Below the pieces are notes generated by a model. It worked only from the letters and a program-made list of their open reading frames with translations, searched no databases and was not told the origin of the DNA. A stretch of 10,675 bases of DNA from Candidatus Bathyarchaeota archaeon (GTDB lineage Archaea; Thermoproteota; Bathyarchaeia; 40CM-2-53-6): NCBI GenBank assembly GCA_005883695.1, contig VBBV01000040.1, positions 1-10,675 of the forward strand, read 5' to 3'. Below are positions 1-7,462 of this stretch, in pieces (position 1 is the first letter of the stretch; each line of letters begins with the position of its first letter). Both the position numbers and the translations under genes were made by a program.

Positions 1-79
1 TTCGTGAAACGCCGAGTCTCTCACGTTCAGCCGTTATTACTAGGCCGTCCTTCCTTCGTGCCCTGATATATCTTCGACT
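1..79. other. Left-edge stretch without an assignable gene
   Basis: This short stretch lies beyond the stop of the TraB-like gene. One plus-strand frame is open from base 1 to a TGA at 64-66 (22 codons). It could be the tail of a convergent gene lying mostly outside the window, but 21 residues are too few to recognise. A TATATA lies at 66-71. It is AT-rich enough to resemble an archaeal TATA box, but no start codon can be tied to it. No hairpin with a T-run is seen after the TraB-like stop. Confidence 0.3.
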
Positions 80-829
80 TCATTTACCGGTTGATACTTG
101 CCAGGAGAAGCCTGTTGCGAACCCCGGTCCCTCCATGTAGCCGGCCAGCGCCCGCGCCAGCGAAGCTCGGTGTCCGAACCCGACAACCGCTAAGACCTGC
201 CCGGTCGTCGAGTCCATCACATGTTTCAAACGGCTGATCATGTACTCCTCGCGCGTATCGATCAGTATCCTGCTCAAGACCGGATATCTCTTCCGGAAAG
301 CCCCGATCTGCGAGTCCATATCCTCAGTCACCTTCGACCAGTTTATCCTACTGAACGGTAAGACCACAAGGCTCGCAAGTCCATCCACCACCAGCCTCGC
401 CTTCTCTTTCCTAGGCAGCTTCCTCAACGCCGCACCAGTACTCGTGATGGGTAGATCGATGAACTCCACCTTCGACCCCACTAGCCTTGCCGCCTTCGCA
501 GCCTCCAACATTTCCGTCCCCGGCGCCGACCCAGTCAACTGGCCAGCGAACTTCTCCAACAACGCCATTGTAAGAAATGACACACCAGCGCCCCGCCTGC
601 TCTGAGCCTTCGGATTCTCAAGAGCCATCATCCGTCCTTCGTCAAGCTCCAACGCCACAACCTCCGGCTTCAACGCGACAATAGTGTCCCTAACAGTAGC
701 GGCGCTGGCAGGGTCCACGTGCACCGTCCCGATCATGGACAAGCGACTCCCAACCCGTTCCAGCCGCCAGCTAACCTCCTCGTGGATATTGGCAAGTTGA
801 ACGTCTATAAGGCGGCTTCCCCAATCCAA
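80..829 (-). CDS. TraB/PrgY-family protein without the membrane domain
   Basis: A 249-residue protein with the conserved features of the TraB/PrgY (GumN/TIKI-like) family. GTVHVDP (34-40) follows the first strand, VVALELDEGRM (57-67) is the next conserved block, DTREEYM (191-197) resembles the usual ERDEYM helix, and VVGFGH (215-220) matches the C-terminal VVGAGH motif. In this fold the His of the first block, the Glu of the second and the His of the last are thought to build a metal-dependent active site; the biochemical role in archaea is unknown. Many archaeal members are about 380-400 residues long and end in several membrane helices. This one stops right after the soluble domain and has no clear membrane segment. 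The upstream in-frame stop is at 842-844 and the first possible start is TTG at 829. A later start is possible, but the ATG just before IGTVHV would shorten the first strand. It is transcribed divergently from the coiled-coil gene. Confidence 0.8.
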   Translation of the reverse strand: MDWGSRLIDVQLANIHEEVSWRLERVGSRLSMIGTVHVDPASAATVRDTIVALKPEVVALELDEGRMMALENPKAQSRRGAGVSFLTMALLEKFAGQLTGSAPGTEMLEAAKAARLVGSKVEFIDLPITSTGAALRKLPRKEKARLVVDGLASLVVLPFSRINWSKVTEDMDSQIGAFRKRYPVLSRILIDTREEYMISRLKHVMDSTTGQVLAVVGFGHRASLARALAGYMEGPGFATGFSWQVSTGK

Positions 830-866
830 GATCCAAACCCGTCAATAATTCAACGGGATCCAGTCT
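800..866. promoter_or_regulatory. Divergent intergenic region with possible TATA element
   Basis: Only 37 bases separate the TraB-like start (829) from the coiled-coil gene start (867), so at least one of the two promoters must reach into the opposite gene. CTATAA at 805-810 would suit rightward transcription starting near 832-835, leaving a leader of about 30 bases. AATAATT at 844-850 is a second AT-rich element that could serve either strand. Neither has a convincing purine-rich BRE. This is a weak pattern call. Confidence 0.25.
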
Positions 867-1631
867 ATGACCAATCTCGACACGCTCGCGGACGAGCGCC
901 AGCGGATCAAAACGGACGAACGTAAGCTTCTAGGAGCACTCGCTGAAGCAAGAAGCAAACTCGACAAGACCCGCACCGAACTACAAGAGAGCCGGAAAAC
1001 CCGCGACGAGCTCAACGAGACAGTCAGAGCCCTCAAGAAAACCCGCGACAATCTCCGAGACAAGGCGAGACAGAACACTACAAAGCTCAAGACTCTCCAG
1101 AAAACCGCACCCAAACTGCTCCAGTCCGTGACTGCCGAACACGAACTGCAACAGCTCGAGTGGCAGGTACAATCCGCCCCATTAGGCAAAGAGGAAGAGA
1201 AGCGTTTGATGATAAAGATCCGAACCCTTGAGATCCAAGTGACAGCGTCCAAGAAGATCCTACGACTACGAGACGAGATCGCCAAAGACAACAAGGAAGC
1301 AGAGGCGCTCCACGTCAAGGTCCAGGAGCTAGCAGAGGAAAGCCAGAAGCATCACGAAGAGATCGTAATACTCTCAGAACGGTTTGAAGCACTCAAGATA
1401 AAACAGGAAGATGTCAGAAAATCCCTAAACCAGCTACGCGGAGAATACAAAGACACCGACGAAAAATACCAGGTTGTCAGAAAATCGATCGATCTAGCTG
1501 AGAAAATGAGCCAGCGCCAAAAAGAGGAAACCCACAAACAGAACCTCAAAGAGGCAGCGAAGAAAAAGCTCAGCCAAGGCGAGAAGCTCTCCCTCCACGA
1601 GCTCGGCGCGCTCTACGAGGACGAAGAATGA
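867..1631 (+). CDS. Archaeal coiled-coil protein, COG1340-like
   Basis: A 254-residue, highly charged protein that is almost entirely predicted helix and coiled coil, with Lys, Glu, Arg, Gln and Leu dominating. Two long heptad-rich stretches (about 5-85 and 125-230) flank a distinctive break, LEWQVQSAPLGKEEEKRL (97-114). I recognise this break as the hallmark of the uncharacterised archaeal coiled-coil family COG1340, where an LEW...PLSPEEE-like block and a C-terminal GEKLSLxEL segment (here 238-246) recur. The tail is acidic. There is no signal peptide, membrane span or enzyme motif; homologues are sometimes mislabelled as phosphoserine phosphatases. Function is unknown. The ATG at 867 has only a weak GGG upstream. 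The stop overlaps the next gene as ATGA (1628-1631), so translation is probably coupled. Being first in the run that leads to smc-scpA-scpB hints at, but does not prove, a chromosome- or ribosome-related role. Confidence 0.8.
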   Translation: MTNLDTLADERQRIKTDERKLLGALAEARSKLDKTRTELQESRKTRDELNETVRALKKTRDNLRDKARQNTTKLKTLQKTAPKLLQSVTAEHELQQLEWQVQSAPLGKEEEKRLMIKIRTLEIQVTASKKILRLRDEIAKDNKEAEALHVKVQELAEESQKHHEEIVILSERFEALKIKQEDVRKSLNQLRGEYKDTDEKYQVVRKSIDLAEKMSQRQKEETHKQNLKEAAKKKLSQGEKLSLHELGALYEDEE

Positions 1632-2434
1632 AACCGCCCATCGCCATAATCGGCGGCTCAGGAGTCAAATCCATCATTAAAGGCGAAGAAAAGATCATAG
1701 GAACACCTTACGGTCCAACCCCAACCCTGACCATCGGACAAGTCAAGGGACGAGAAGCAATCTATCTACCACGACACGGCGAAGGACACACCGCCCCACC
1801 GCACAAGGTAAACTACCGAGCCAACATCTGGGGACTGAAAAATCTCGGCGTCGAACGAATAATCGCAACCAACGCCGTCGGCGCCATAGACACCTCCTTA
1901 GCACCAGGCGAGATCGTCATACCCTCAGATCTAATCGACTTCACAAAATCGCGAAGAGGAACTTTCTACGACGACTCCCCAGTAACTCACATCGACGTAT
2001 CCGAGCCATACTGTCCGACGCTAAGGCACGCGATAGCCAGCGCCGGCTCGGACAACAAGAAAAACCTCCGAAACGACATTGTGATGGCATGCACCGAAGG
2101 CCCAAGATACGAGACACCCGCAGAGATCCGTATGCTCAAGACCCTCGGCGGCGGAATCGTAGGAATGACAGGCGCCCCCGAAGCCTTCCTAGCAAGAGAA
2201 CTCGAAATCTGCTACGCATCAATCAGCTTCATCTCCAACATGGCCGCAGGCCTCCAGAGAACGCTCTCCGCCAAGGAGGTGGAAGAGAAAGGAAGAGAAA
2301 CTGGTCAGATTCTGAACAAGATTCTCATAGAAGCTATAGGCAAGATACCTGACACAAGAGAGGGCTGCTCATGCGGAAGAGCGCTCGCCCAAGCCCAGCT
2401 GAACAAACCGGAGGTCAAAGAACAAACCTGTTAG
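1628..2434 (+). CDS. MTA phosphorylase family, probable 6-oxopurine (methylthioinosine) phosphorylase
   Basis: A 268-residue enzyme of the PNP/MTAP family 2, the usual length. It splits a purine nucleoside with phosphate into the free base and (methylthio)ribose-1-phosphate, in purine and methylthioadenosine salvage in the cytoplasm. Visible motifs: GGSG (9-12) and PRHGEGH (48-54) for phosphate binding, TNAVGAI (81-87), TEGPRYET (156-163), VGMTGAPEA (178-186) with the ribose-side Met and Thr, and FISNMAAGL (201-209). In adenine-specific MTAP the purine loop carries Asp where this protein has Asn204. Asn at this site is known to favour 6-oxopurines, so methylthioinosine, inosine or guanosine are more likely substrates than methylthioadenosine. 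Cys247 and Cys249 form a C-terminal CXC pair like the stabilising disulfide of PNP/MTAP enzymes from hyperthermophilic archaea. ATG at 1628 overlaps the previous stop and has GAGG at 1617-1620. The symbol mtnP would fit the family but not the expected substrate. Confidence 0.88.
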   Translation: MKPPIAIIGGSGVKSIIKGEEKIIGTPYGPTPTLTIGQVKGREAIYLPRHGEGHTAPPHKVNYRANIWGLKNLGVERIIATNAVGAIDTSLAPGEIVIPSDLIDFTKSRRGTFYDDSPVTHIDVSEPYCPTLRHAIASAGSDNKKNLRNDIVMACTEGPRYETPAEIRMLKTLGGGIVGMTGAPEAFLARELEICYASISFISNMAAGLQRTLSAKEVEEKGRETGQILNKILIEAIGKIPDTREGCSCGRALAQAQLNKPEVKEQTC

Positions 2435-3210
2435 ACAGCCTACTCAGAATCGCAGGAGTATACACCGCCTATGAAAAATGGCTAACTCAACAGGTCAAAG
2501 GAAGGCCACTACCCGAACATATCGGAATCATTCTAGACGGCAACCGGAGATGGGCGGAGGAAAACGCCCTCCGACCCAACGACGGGCATATCATCGGCGC
2601 CAAAGTAGGAGAAGAGGTGCTGGACTGGTGCCTTGAATACGGGATCAAGACCCTCACTCTCTACACGTTCTCGACCGAGAACTTCGACCGGCCAGCCGAA
2701 GAGGTCAATGCCGTCCTCAAACTTGTCGAGGAAGAAGCTCGAAAACTTGGCAGAGACAAGCGCCTCCATACCCAGAAAGTCAGAGTAAAAGCCCTAGGCA
2801 GAACAGACCTACTCCCGGAGAGCCTCCAAGACGCGCTGAAGAAGCTGGAGGACGAGACAGACCAGTACTCGGGACATTTCCTAAACATCGCAATCGCATA
2901 CACCGGACGAGCAGAGATCGTCGACGCGACAAAGAAGATCGTCGACGACGTCTACCAAGGACACCTGAGACCTCAGGATATCGACGAGGGAATATTCCAC
3001 AAATACCTCTACACCGCGCATCTTCCCAACCCGAACCCGGACCTAGTCATACGGACATCGGGCGAGGAGCGGCTGAGCGGCTTCCTCCTATGGCAGTCCG
3101 CGTATAGCGAGCTTGTCTTCGTGGACGTCTACTGGCCCGAGTTTCGAAGAATCGATTTCTTAAGGGCCATCAGACTCTACCAGAGGCGCTACAGAAGATT
3201 CGGCCGATGA
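2371..3210 (+). CDS. uppS: Cis-prenyltransferase (polyprenyl diphosphate synthase, UppS family)
   Basis: A 279-residue enzyme that adds isopentenyl units in cis configuration to an allylic diphosphate. In archaea this yields the C55-C60 polyprenyl (dolichol-type) carrier for protein N-glycosylation and surface glycans. All family blocks are present: DGNRRWA (56-62) with the Mg-binding Asp56, a GHIIGAK helix (72-78), YTFSTENFDRP (98-108), NIAIAYTGR (172-180), IRTSGEERLSGFLLWQ (227-242) with the pyrophosphate-binding Arg and Ser, and a WPEF tail block (255-258). It ends in an Arg-rich RRYRRFGR. The start overlaps the phosphorylase gene by 64 bases in another frame. No ATG, GTG or TTG lies between 2371 and the catalytic block, so the ATG at 2371 is the credible start, backed by GAGAGGG at 2358-2364 with a 6-base spacer. 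The first 45 residues are family-atypical and amphipathic, perhaps a membrane-contact helix. Confidence 0.93.
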   Translation: MRKSARPSPAEQTGGQRTNLLDSLLRIAGVYTAYEKWLTQQVKGRPLPEHIGIILDGNRRWAEENALRPNDGHIIGAKVGEEVLDWCLEYGIKTLTLYTFSTENFDRPAEEVNAVLKLVEEEARKLGRDKRLHTQKVRVKALGRTDLLPESLQDALKKLEDETDQYSGHFLNIAIAYTGRAEIVDATKKIVDDVYQGHLRPQDIDEGIFHKYLYTAHLPNPNPDLVIRTSGEERLSGFLLWQSAYSELVFVDVYWPEFRRIDFLRAIRLYQRRYRRFGR

Positions 3211-3251
3211 GAACACGCCACGATTTCGAGTGAGAGTCCAGGGCCCTAGCC

Positions 3252-6200
3252 TTGGTGTTCATCAAGAGAATCGACATTCGAGGATTCAAGACTTTCAACA
3301 AGAAGGTCTCCATCAACTTCGGCACAGGATTCACCGTTATAACCGGACCCAACGGATCCGGCAAATCCAACATACTAGACAGCCTCAAGTTCGCGCTCGG
3401 CGAACTAAGCCCTAGAGAACTCCGAGGCAGAAGCCTATCCGACCTGGTCCACAAGTCCCAGGGCGAAGGAGCACGATCCGCCTATGTTGCCGTGCAGTTC
3501 GACAACAGTGACCGAAAACTACCAGTAGACTCTGGCCTCGTAACAATATCCAGAGAGTTCTCGAAAGGCGGAGAGGGAATCTACCGGCTCAACGGACGAC
3601 GCCTCTCCAGAAAACAAGTCCAAGACATTATGAGCTCAGCAGACATCCAAGTCACCGGATTCAACCTCATCTCACAACACGCCGTCACCCGGCTCGCAGA
3701 GATCAGCACAGAAGAACGAAGAAAGATTCTGGAAAGCCTAATCGGAATCGGAACCTTCGAGACCAAGAAAGTCGAAGCAAGAGTGCAATTGCAAGAGGCA
3801 GATCTGAACCTCAAGGTCGCGTCTGCGAGAGTTGATGAGGTTAGACAGCGAATAGAACAGCTTGAAAGAGAAAGAAACGACCTTCTCCGATCCAACCTTC
3901 TCAAGACCGAGATAAACAGCCAACAAGCCCGCATCCTCTCCACTCAGATTCTAGCCCTCGAAAACCGACATCAAGAAATGTCGCGGACCCTCGAACAGGA
4001 GCAACTCAAGCTTGATCAAGTGAGACGTGAAAGAGAAGACCTAACACAGCAAAGAGCGAAGATCGAGGAGGAAAGACGCCGATTCGAAGAGAAGACAGTC
4101 ACCCAAGGAAACCAGGAACTCTTCGACATTGAAAGACGCATCGCAGAAGCTAGCAAAGGCATCGTGGAAGCAAAGTCCGCCGCAGAAACGGCAAAGAACC
4201 TAGTCACGACCCGCACAAGACAACGCGAAGCCATCACAAAACAAGCCGAAGAAATGGAAACATCGATCAAACCATTAGCCAGCTCGATCAAAAACCTCCA
4301 GTCACACAAGAAAATCCTCGAAGACAAGCTAGAAGATTCAGCGTCCAAGGTCGAAAAAATAAGCCAAAAACTCACAGCCGCCAGAGCATCCCTCGACCAA
4401 GACACCAAGAAGCTGAGAGACGTCCAGAACGAGATCGACGGTCTCGGAAAGGAACTCGCAAACCTCACCGCCCAAAGCAAGGGCAGTTCAACAAAACTCG
4501 ACCTAACCGCCAGCCACCTGCAAACCCTCGAAGCCCGCCAGAGAGAGTTCGCCCAGCTCTCAGAAGAACTGAAGAGCAGAATTCGCGAAATGGAAAAACT
4601 TCAGAAAGAAGAAGAAAAACGGCTCGAATCAATCGAGCAGAAAACAAAGGAGTACAGCGAACTCAAGGATCAACGCAGAAAAGAGATTGATGAAGCTCTT
4701 GACGTCGCAAAGAAGGCACGAGTCACGGTAGTCGAATTCAACACCCAAAAGACCCTGGCAGACAGCATGGGGGCTGAAGACAAGGCCATAGAGAAGATCG
4801 AAGAGATGGCTGATGAAGGCGCTCTGAAAGGCGTCTACGGACGTCTAGAAGACCTCGTCAAGTTCCCCGAAGAATACCGCAAGGCAATCCAGGCGGCCAG
4901 CGCCGGCTGGATGAAAGCGCTAGTTGTGAAGAACCTAGAAGTAGCGATACGGTGCGTCGAAAGCCTGAAACGAACGAAACTTGGACGTGTCAAGATAGTT
5001 CCCTTAGAGGATCTTGAACTTTCAGATCAAGAGCTCGGCGTTGACAACGCATCCGGAATAATTGGTTCACTATCGAAAGTGATACGGTCCGACAAGTCCA
5101 TTACTCCAGCCGTCCAATTCGTCTTCGGCGATACCATGCTCGCCACAACGCAAAGAGCAGCTTTCCTGACGGCGTCCAAGGGACAAAGATGCGTCGTGAC
5201 GAGCGGGGACCTTTACGAGCCGGGAGGAGGTCTTGAGAGCGGTTACTACAGAGCCCCGCTCGAGATCTCAACTTTGGTGCCCAGATCTACCGCACTTGAA
5301 AGCCTTGAGAAAACAGTAAAGTCGCTGGAGACAGTTGTGCAGCGCTCACGGTCCGATGTTGATCGGATCCAGACAGAACTGGACGAGCTCTTGGAAGATC
5401 GAGTGTCTGCGAGCAAGACTCGAGAGGCCTTGGCAAGAGACGTAGAACAAGCCAAGAAAAGCTTCGAGAGAACAAGAGTCTTCCTGCAACAGACGACCCG
5501 ACGAATCGACAGTCTTCAGAACTCCATGGCGAAAGAGCGAGTTCTGTTAGAGGAGACTGCGGAGAAACGAGCGGAGATGAAGAGGCGCCTTGCAGTCATA
5601 GAAGAGGAAAGGACGCGACTCAGGATTGATTCCAGAAGGTTAGCACTCTCTCAACTCGAAACGGAGCGAGACCAGGTTACCACCGAGAACCAGCTCATTC
5701 ATCGTGAGAAGCTCGAACTAGAAACACGTCTCTCCTCCCAGCATTCCACTCTGGAGACCCTGAGGCCGGGAATCGACCAGATCCGCATACAGCTGCGCTC
5801 TCTTGACTCTGAGATTCATCGCGAAGAGGTCCGAGCCAACGAAGCGCACGATCGGCTCGGAACATTGGAGAAAGAGATGAAACAGTTCGACGAGGAGAAG
5901 GAACGGCTAGTTGGAAATTTGGACAGTGTAGGAGATGAGAGAAGGAAGTACGAAGAACAGTTTGTGGAAGTCGAAAAGGCAACACGGAAACTTCTGCAAA
6001 TGATGGACCCACTCAACGCAACCGTCACCGATCTAAAAGCGGGTCTTAGAGAAGTCGATGCTCAACTAACAATCTTCAAAGGACAACTCCGGGGCCTTGG
6101 GTTCGAAAAACCCCTCGAGACGCACCCAGACCTAATTCAAGAGGCTGAAGATATGAAACGCGTCCTCGAACAGGAAAGAGATGAGATAGGTGCTATCAAC

Positions 6201-6788
6201 CAGCTTGCTGCCCAACAATACGAATCACAGAAAGAAGGGTACAAACATCTCTCTGTCAGGATTAGTGAACTCGAGCGGGAGAAATTAGCGATTCTCGACT
6301 TCATGAACGAACTAGAGAGGAAGAAGCTTGACACGTTCATGAGCGCTTACAACAAGGTCAACGAGACATTCCAGAGCATTTTCCGGGAGATGACAGGTGA
6401 GGGAAACGGAAGAATGGTCCTGGACAATCCTGAAAACCCATTCGAAGGCGGACTCGATGTCTTGCTTCAGTTCCCCGGAAAGACCGAGCTCACGATCGGG
6501 AGCGCGAGCGGGGGAGAGAAATCCGTCTCAACGGTCTGCTACCTCCTCGCACTCCAACAAATCCATCCAATGCCATTCTACGTCATGGACGAGATCGACG
6601 CACACTTGGACGTGCTGAACGCAAAACGCCTAGCGACCCTCCTGAGATCGAGGAGCAGCATGTCCCAGTTCATCGTAATCTCCCTCAAAGATACGACAAT
6701 ATCGAGAGCAGAGAGAGTGTTCGGCGTCTTTATCGACAAAGGTAGCAGTCAGATCGTGTCTCTACCCTCGAGAGGTGAGAACAATTGA
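3252..6788 (+). CDS. smc: Chromosome segregation/condensin ATPase SMC
   Basis: A full-length 1178-residue SMC protein. It dimerises through its hinge, binds ScpA and ScpB, and uses ATP to compact and segregate DNA. Domain order: N-terminal ATPase half with Walker A GPNGSGKS (32-39) and Q-loop Gln142 in ISQHAV; a coiled-coil arm (about 165-515); a hinge (about 520-665) opening with KGVYGRLEDLV and closing with the glycine-rich EPGGGLESGYY; the returning arm (about 670-1050); then the C-terminal ATPase half with signature ASGGEKS (1085-1091), Walker B FYVMDE ending in Asp1113-Glu1114, and D-loop DAHLD (1116-1120). The usual signature is LSGGEK, so Ala replaces Leu at its first position. The start is TTG at 3252 or GTG at 3255; both give the normal FIKRIDIRGFKTF opening, and a weak AGGG (3240-3243) slightly favours 3252. 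The stop overlaps scpA. Base composition changes partway through the gene. Confidence 0.97.
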   Translation: MVFIKRIDIRGFKTFNKKVSINFGTGFTVITGPNGSGKSNILDSLKFALGELSPRELRGRSLSDLVHKSQGEGARSAYVAVQFDNSDRKLPVDSGLVTISREFSKGGEGIYRLNGRRLSRKQVQDIMSSADIQVTGFNLISQHAVTRLAEISTEERRKILESLIGIGTFETKKVEARVQLQEADLNLKVASARVDEVRQRIEQLERERNDLLRSNLLKTEINSQQARILSTQILALENRHQEMSRTLEQEQLKLDQVRREREDLTQQRAKIEEERRRFEEKTVTQGNQELFDIERRIAEASKGIVEAKSAAETAKNLVTTRTRQREAITKQAEEMETSIKPLASSIKNLQSHKKILEDKLEDSASKVEKISQKLTAARASLDQDTKKLRDVQNEIDGLGKELANLTAQSKGSSTKLDLTASHLQTLEARQREFAQLSEELKSRIREMEKLQKEEEKRLESIEQKTKEYSELKDQRRKEIDEALDVAKKARVTVVEFNTQKTLADSMGAEDKAIEKIEEMADEGALKGVYGRLEDLVKFPEEYRKAIQAASAGWMKALVVKNLEVAIRCVESLKRTKLGRVKIVPLEDLELSDQELGVDNASGIIGSLSKVIRSDKSITPAVQFVFGDTMLATTQRAAFLTASKGQRCVVTSGDLYEPGGGLESGYYRAPLEISTLVPRSTALESLEKTVKSLETVVQRSRSDVDRIQTELDELLEDRVSASKTREALARDVEQAKKSFERTRVFLQQTTRRIDSLQNSMAKERVLLEETAEKRAEMKRRLAVIEEERTRLRIDSRRLALSQLETERDQVTTENQLIHREKLELETRLSSQHSTLETLRPGIDQIRIQLRSLDSEIHREEVRANEAHDRLGTLEKEMKQFDEEKERLVGNLDSVGDERRKYEEQFVEVEKATRKLLQMMDPLNATVTDLKAGLREVDAQLTIFKGQLRGLGFEKPLETHPDLIQEAEDMKRVLEQERDEIGAINQLAAQQYESQKEGYKHLSVRISELEREKLAILDFMNELERKKLDTFMSAYNKVNETFQSIFREMTGEGNGRMVLDNPENPFEGGLDVLLQFPGKTELTIGSASGGEKSVSTVCYLLALQQIHPMPFYVMDEIDAHLDVLNAKRLATLLRSRSSMSQFIVISLKDTTISRAERVFGVFIDKGSSQIVSLPSRGENN
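6772..6778 (+). promoter_or_regulatory. Strong Shine-Dalgarno for scpA
   Basis: GAGGTGA inside the last codons of smc sits 6 bases before the TTG at 6785. It is the best ribosome binding site in the rightward cluster. It decides the TTG start, which also overlaps the smc stop codon as TTGA. Confidence 0.75.
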
Positions 6789-7462
6789 CCGTTCAAGAAG
6801 AGGCGTACTGGCTCAAGGCACCTTACGCCGTCCTCTTCGACCTGATCCATCTTCATCGCGTCAAACCATGGGACTTAAACCTCGCAAATCTGCTGGATGA
6901 GCTTCTCCATGAGATGAGGGGTCGAGGATTCATCGACTTCTCTATCTCCGGCACTGCCCTCCTCTCCTCCGCGATCCTACTTCGGATGAAATCAGAGCTC
7001 ATCCTCAAGATGGAAGAACCGCCGAAGCCTCCGCTCGAGAGGCCCACGGATTTCGTTCCGCCACCACTAGCCTTTCCTCTGCGCTATGAATCGACAACTA
7101 CATCTGTTGAGGAAGTCATCAAAGGATTACTCGAGGTGTTGACGGCTGAGAGGATGCTTCCCTCAAGTGCACAGATGGTTCTCAGAACGCCTGAGGTATT
7201 CGAACAAGTTGACGATTTCCTTGTCAAGATTGAAGAGAACATCAAAGCTTTTCTCCAGAGATTACTCGCAGAAACAGGTCCCACAAGGAAGAAACTGTCC
7301 TTCCTAACCCTCCTCGGAACAGGAGATTCTATCGAAGCAGTGAGAATGTTCGTCATGTTGCTATTCCTCGCGGTAGAAGGAAGAGTTGGCCTAGCCCAGC
7401 CCCTCGAGTTCGGCGATATTGAAATCGAGCTGAAAAACGATGGAAGCACAAGTTTCGACTAA
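6785..7462 (+). CDS. scpA: Kleisin subunit ScpA of the SMC complex
   Basis: A 225-residue kleisin that bridges the heads of the SMC dimer and recruits ScpB. The N-terminal domain has the family pattern of helices that bind the SMC neck: a LFDLIHLHRVKPWDLNLANL stretch (17-36), then FIDFSISGTALLSSAILLRMKSELIL (49-74). A Pro-rich linker follows (78-98, with PPKPP and VPPPL), then a middle helical segment expected to contact ScpB (about 107-162). The C-terminal winged helix ends FVMLLFLAVEGRVGLAQ...FGDIEI (189-214) and should bind the SMC head near Walker B. The length is typical of short archaeal ScpA. Start is TTG, overlapping the smc stop by 4 bases with a strong Shine-Dalgarno, which points to coupled synthesis with SMC. 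scpB begins inside its last 23 bases. Confidence 0.93.
   Translation: MTVQEEAYWLKAPYAVLFDLIHLHRVKPWDLNLANLLDELLHEMRGRGFIDFSISGTALLSSAILLRMKSELILKMEEPPKPPLERPTDFVPPPLAFPLRYESTTTSVEEVIKGLLEVLTAERMLPSSAQMVLRTPEVFEQVDDFLVKIEENIKAFLQRLLAETGPTRKKLSFLTLLGTGDSIEAVRMFVMLLFLAVEGRVGLAQPLEFGDIEIELKNDGSTSFD

Noticed and set aside
240..605. Rightward 121-codon open frame inside the TraB-like gene
   Set aside because: It lies opposite a recognisable TraB domain and has no motif of its own.
842..1318. Leftward 158-codon open frame opposite the coiled-coil gene
   Set aside because: Its translation is a Ser/Leu/Arg/Phe-rich string of the kind produced opposite Lys/Glu-rich coding sequence. It has no domain, and the rightward frame has clear family motifs.
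1412..1490. Repeated GTCAGAAAATC in the coiled-coil gene
   Set aside because: Two copies of an 11-base string encoding VRKS in heptad-type sequence are explained by low-complexity coiled coil, not by a DNA repeat element.
3206..3233. Tiny ATG frame (8 codons) between uppS and smc
   Set aside because: Too short, no Shine-Dalgarno and no support beyond an ATGA at the uppS stop.
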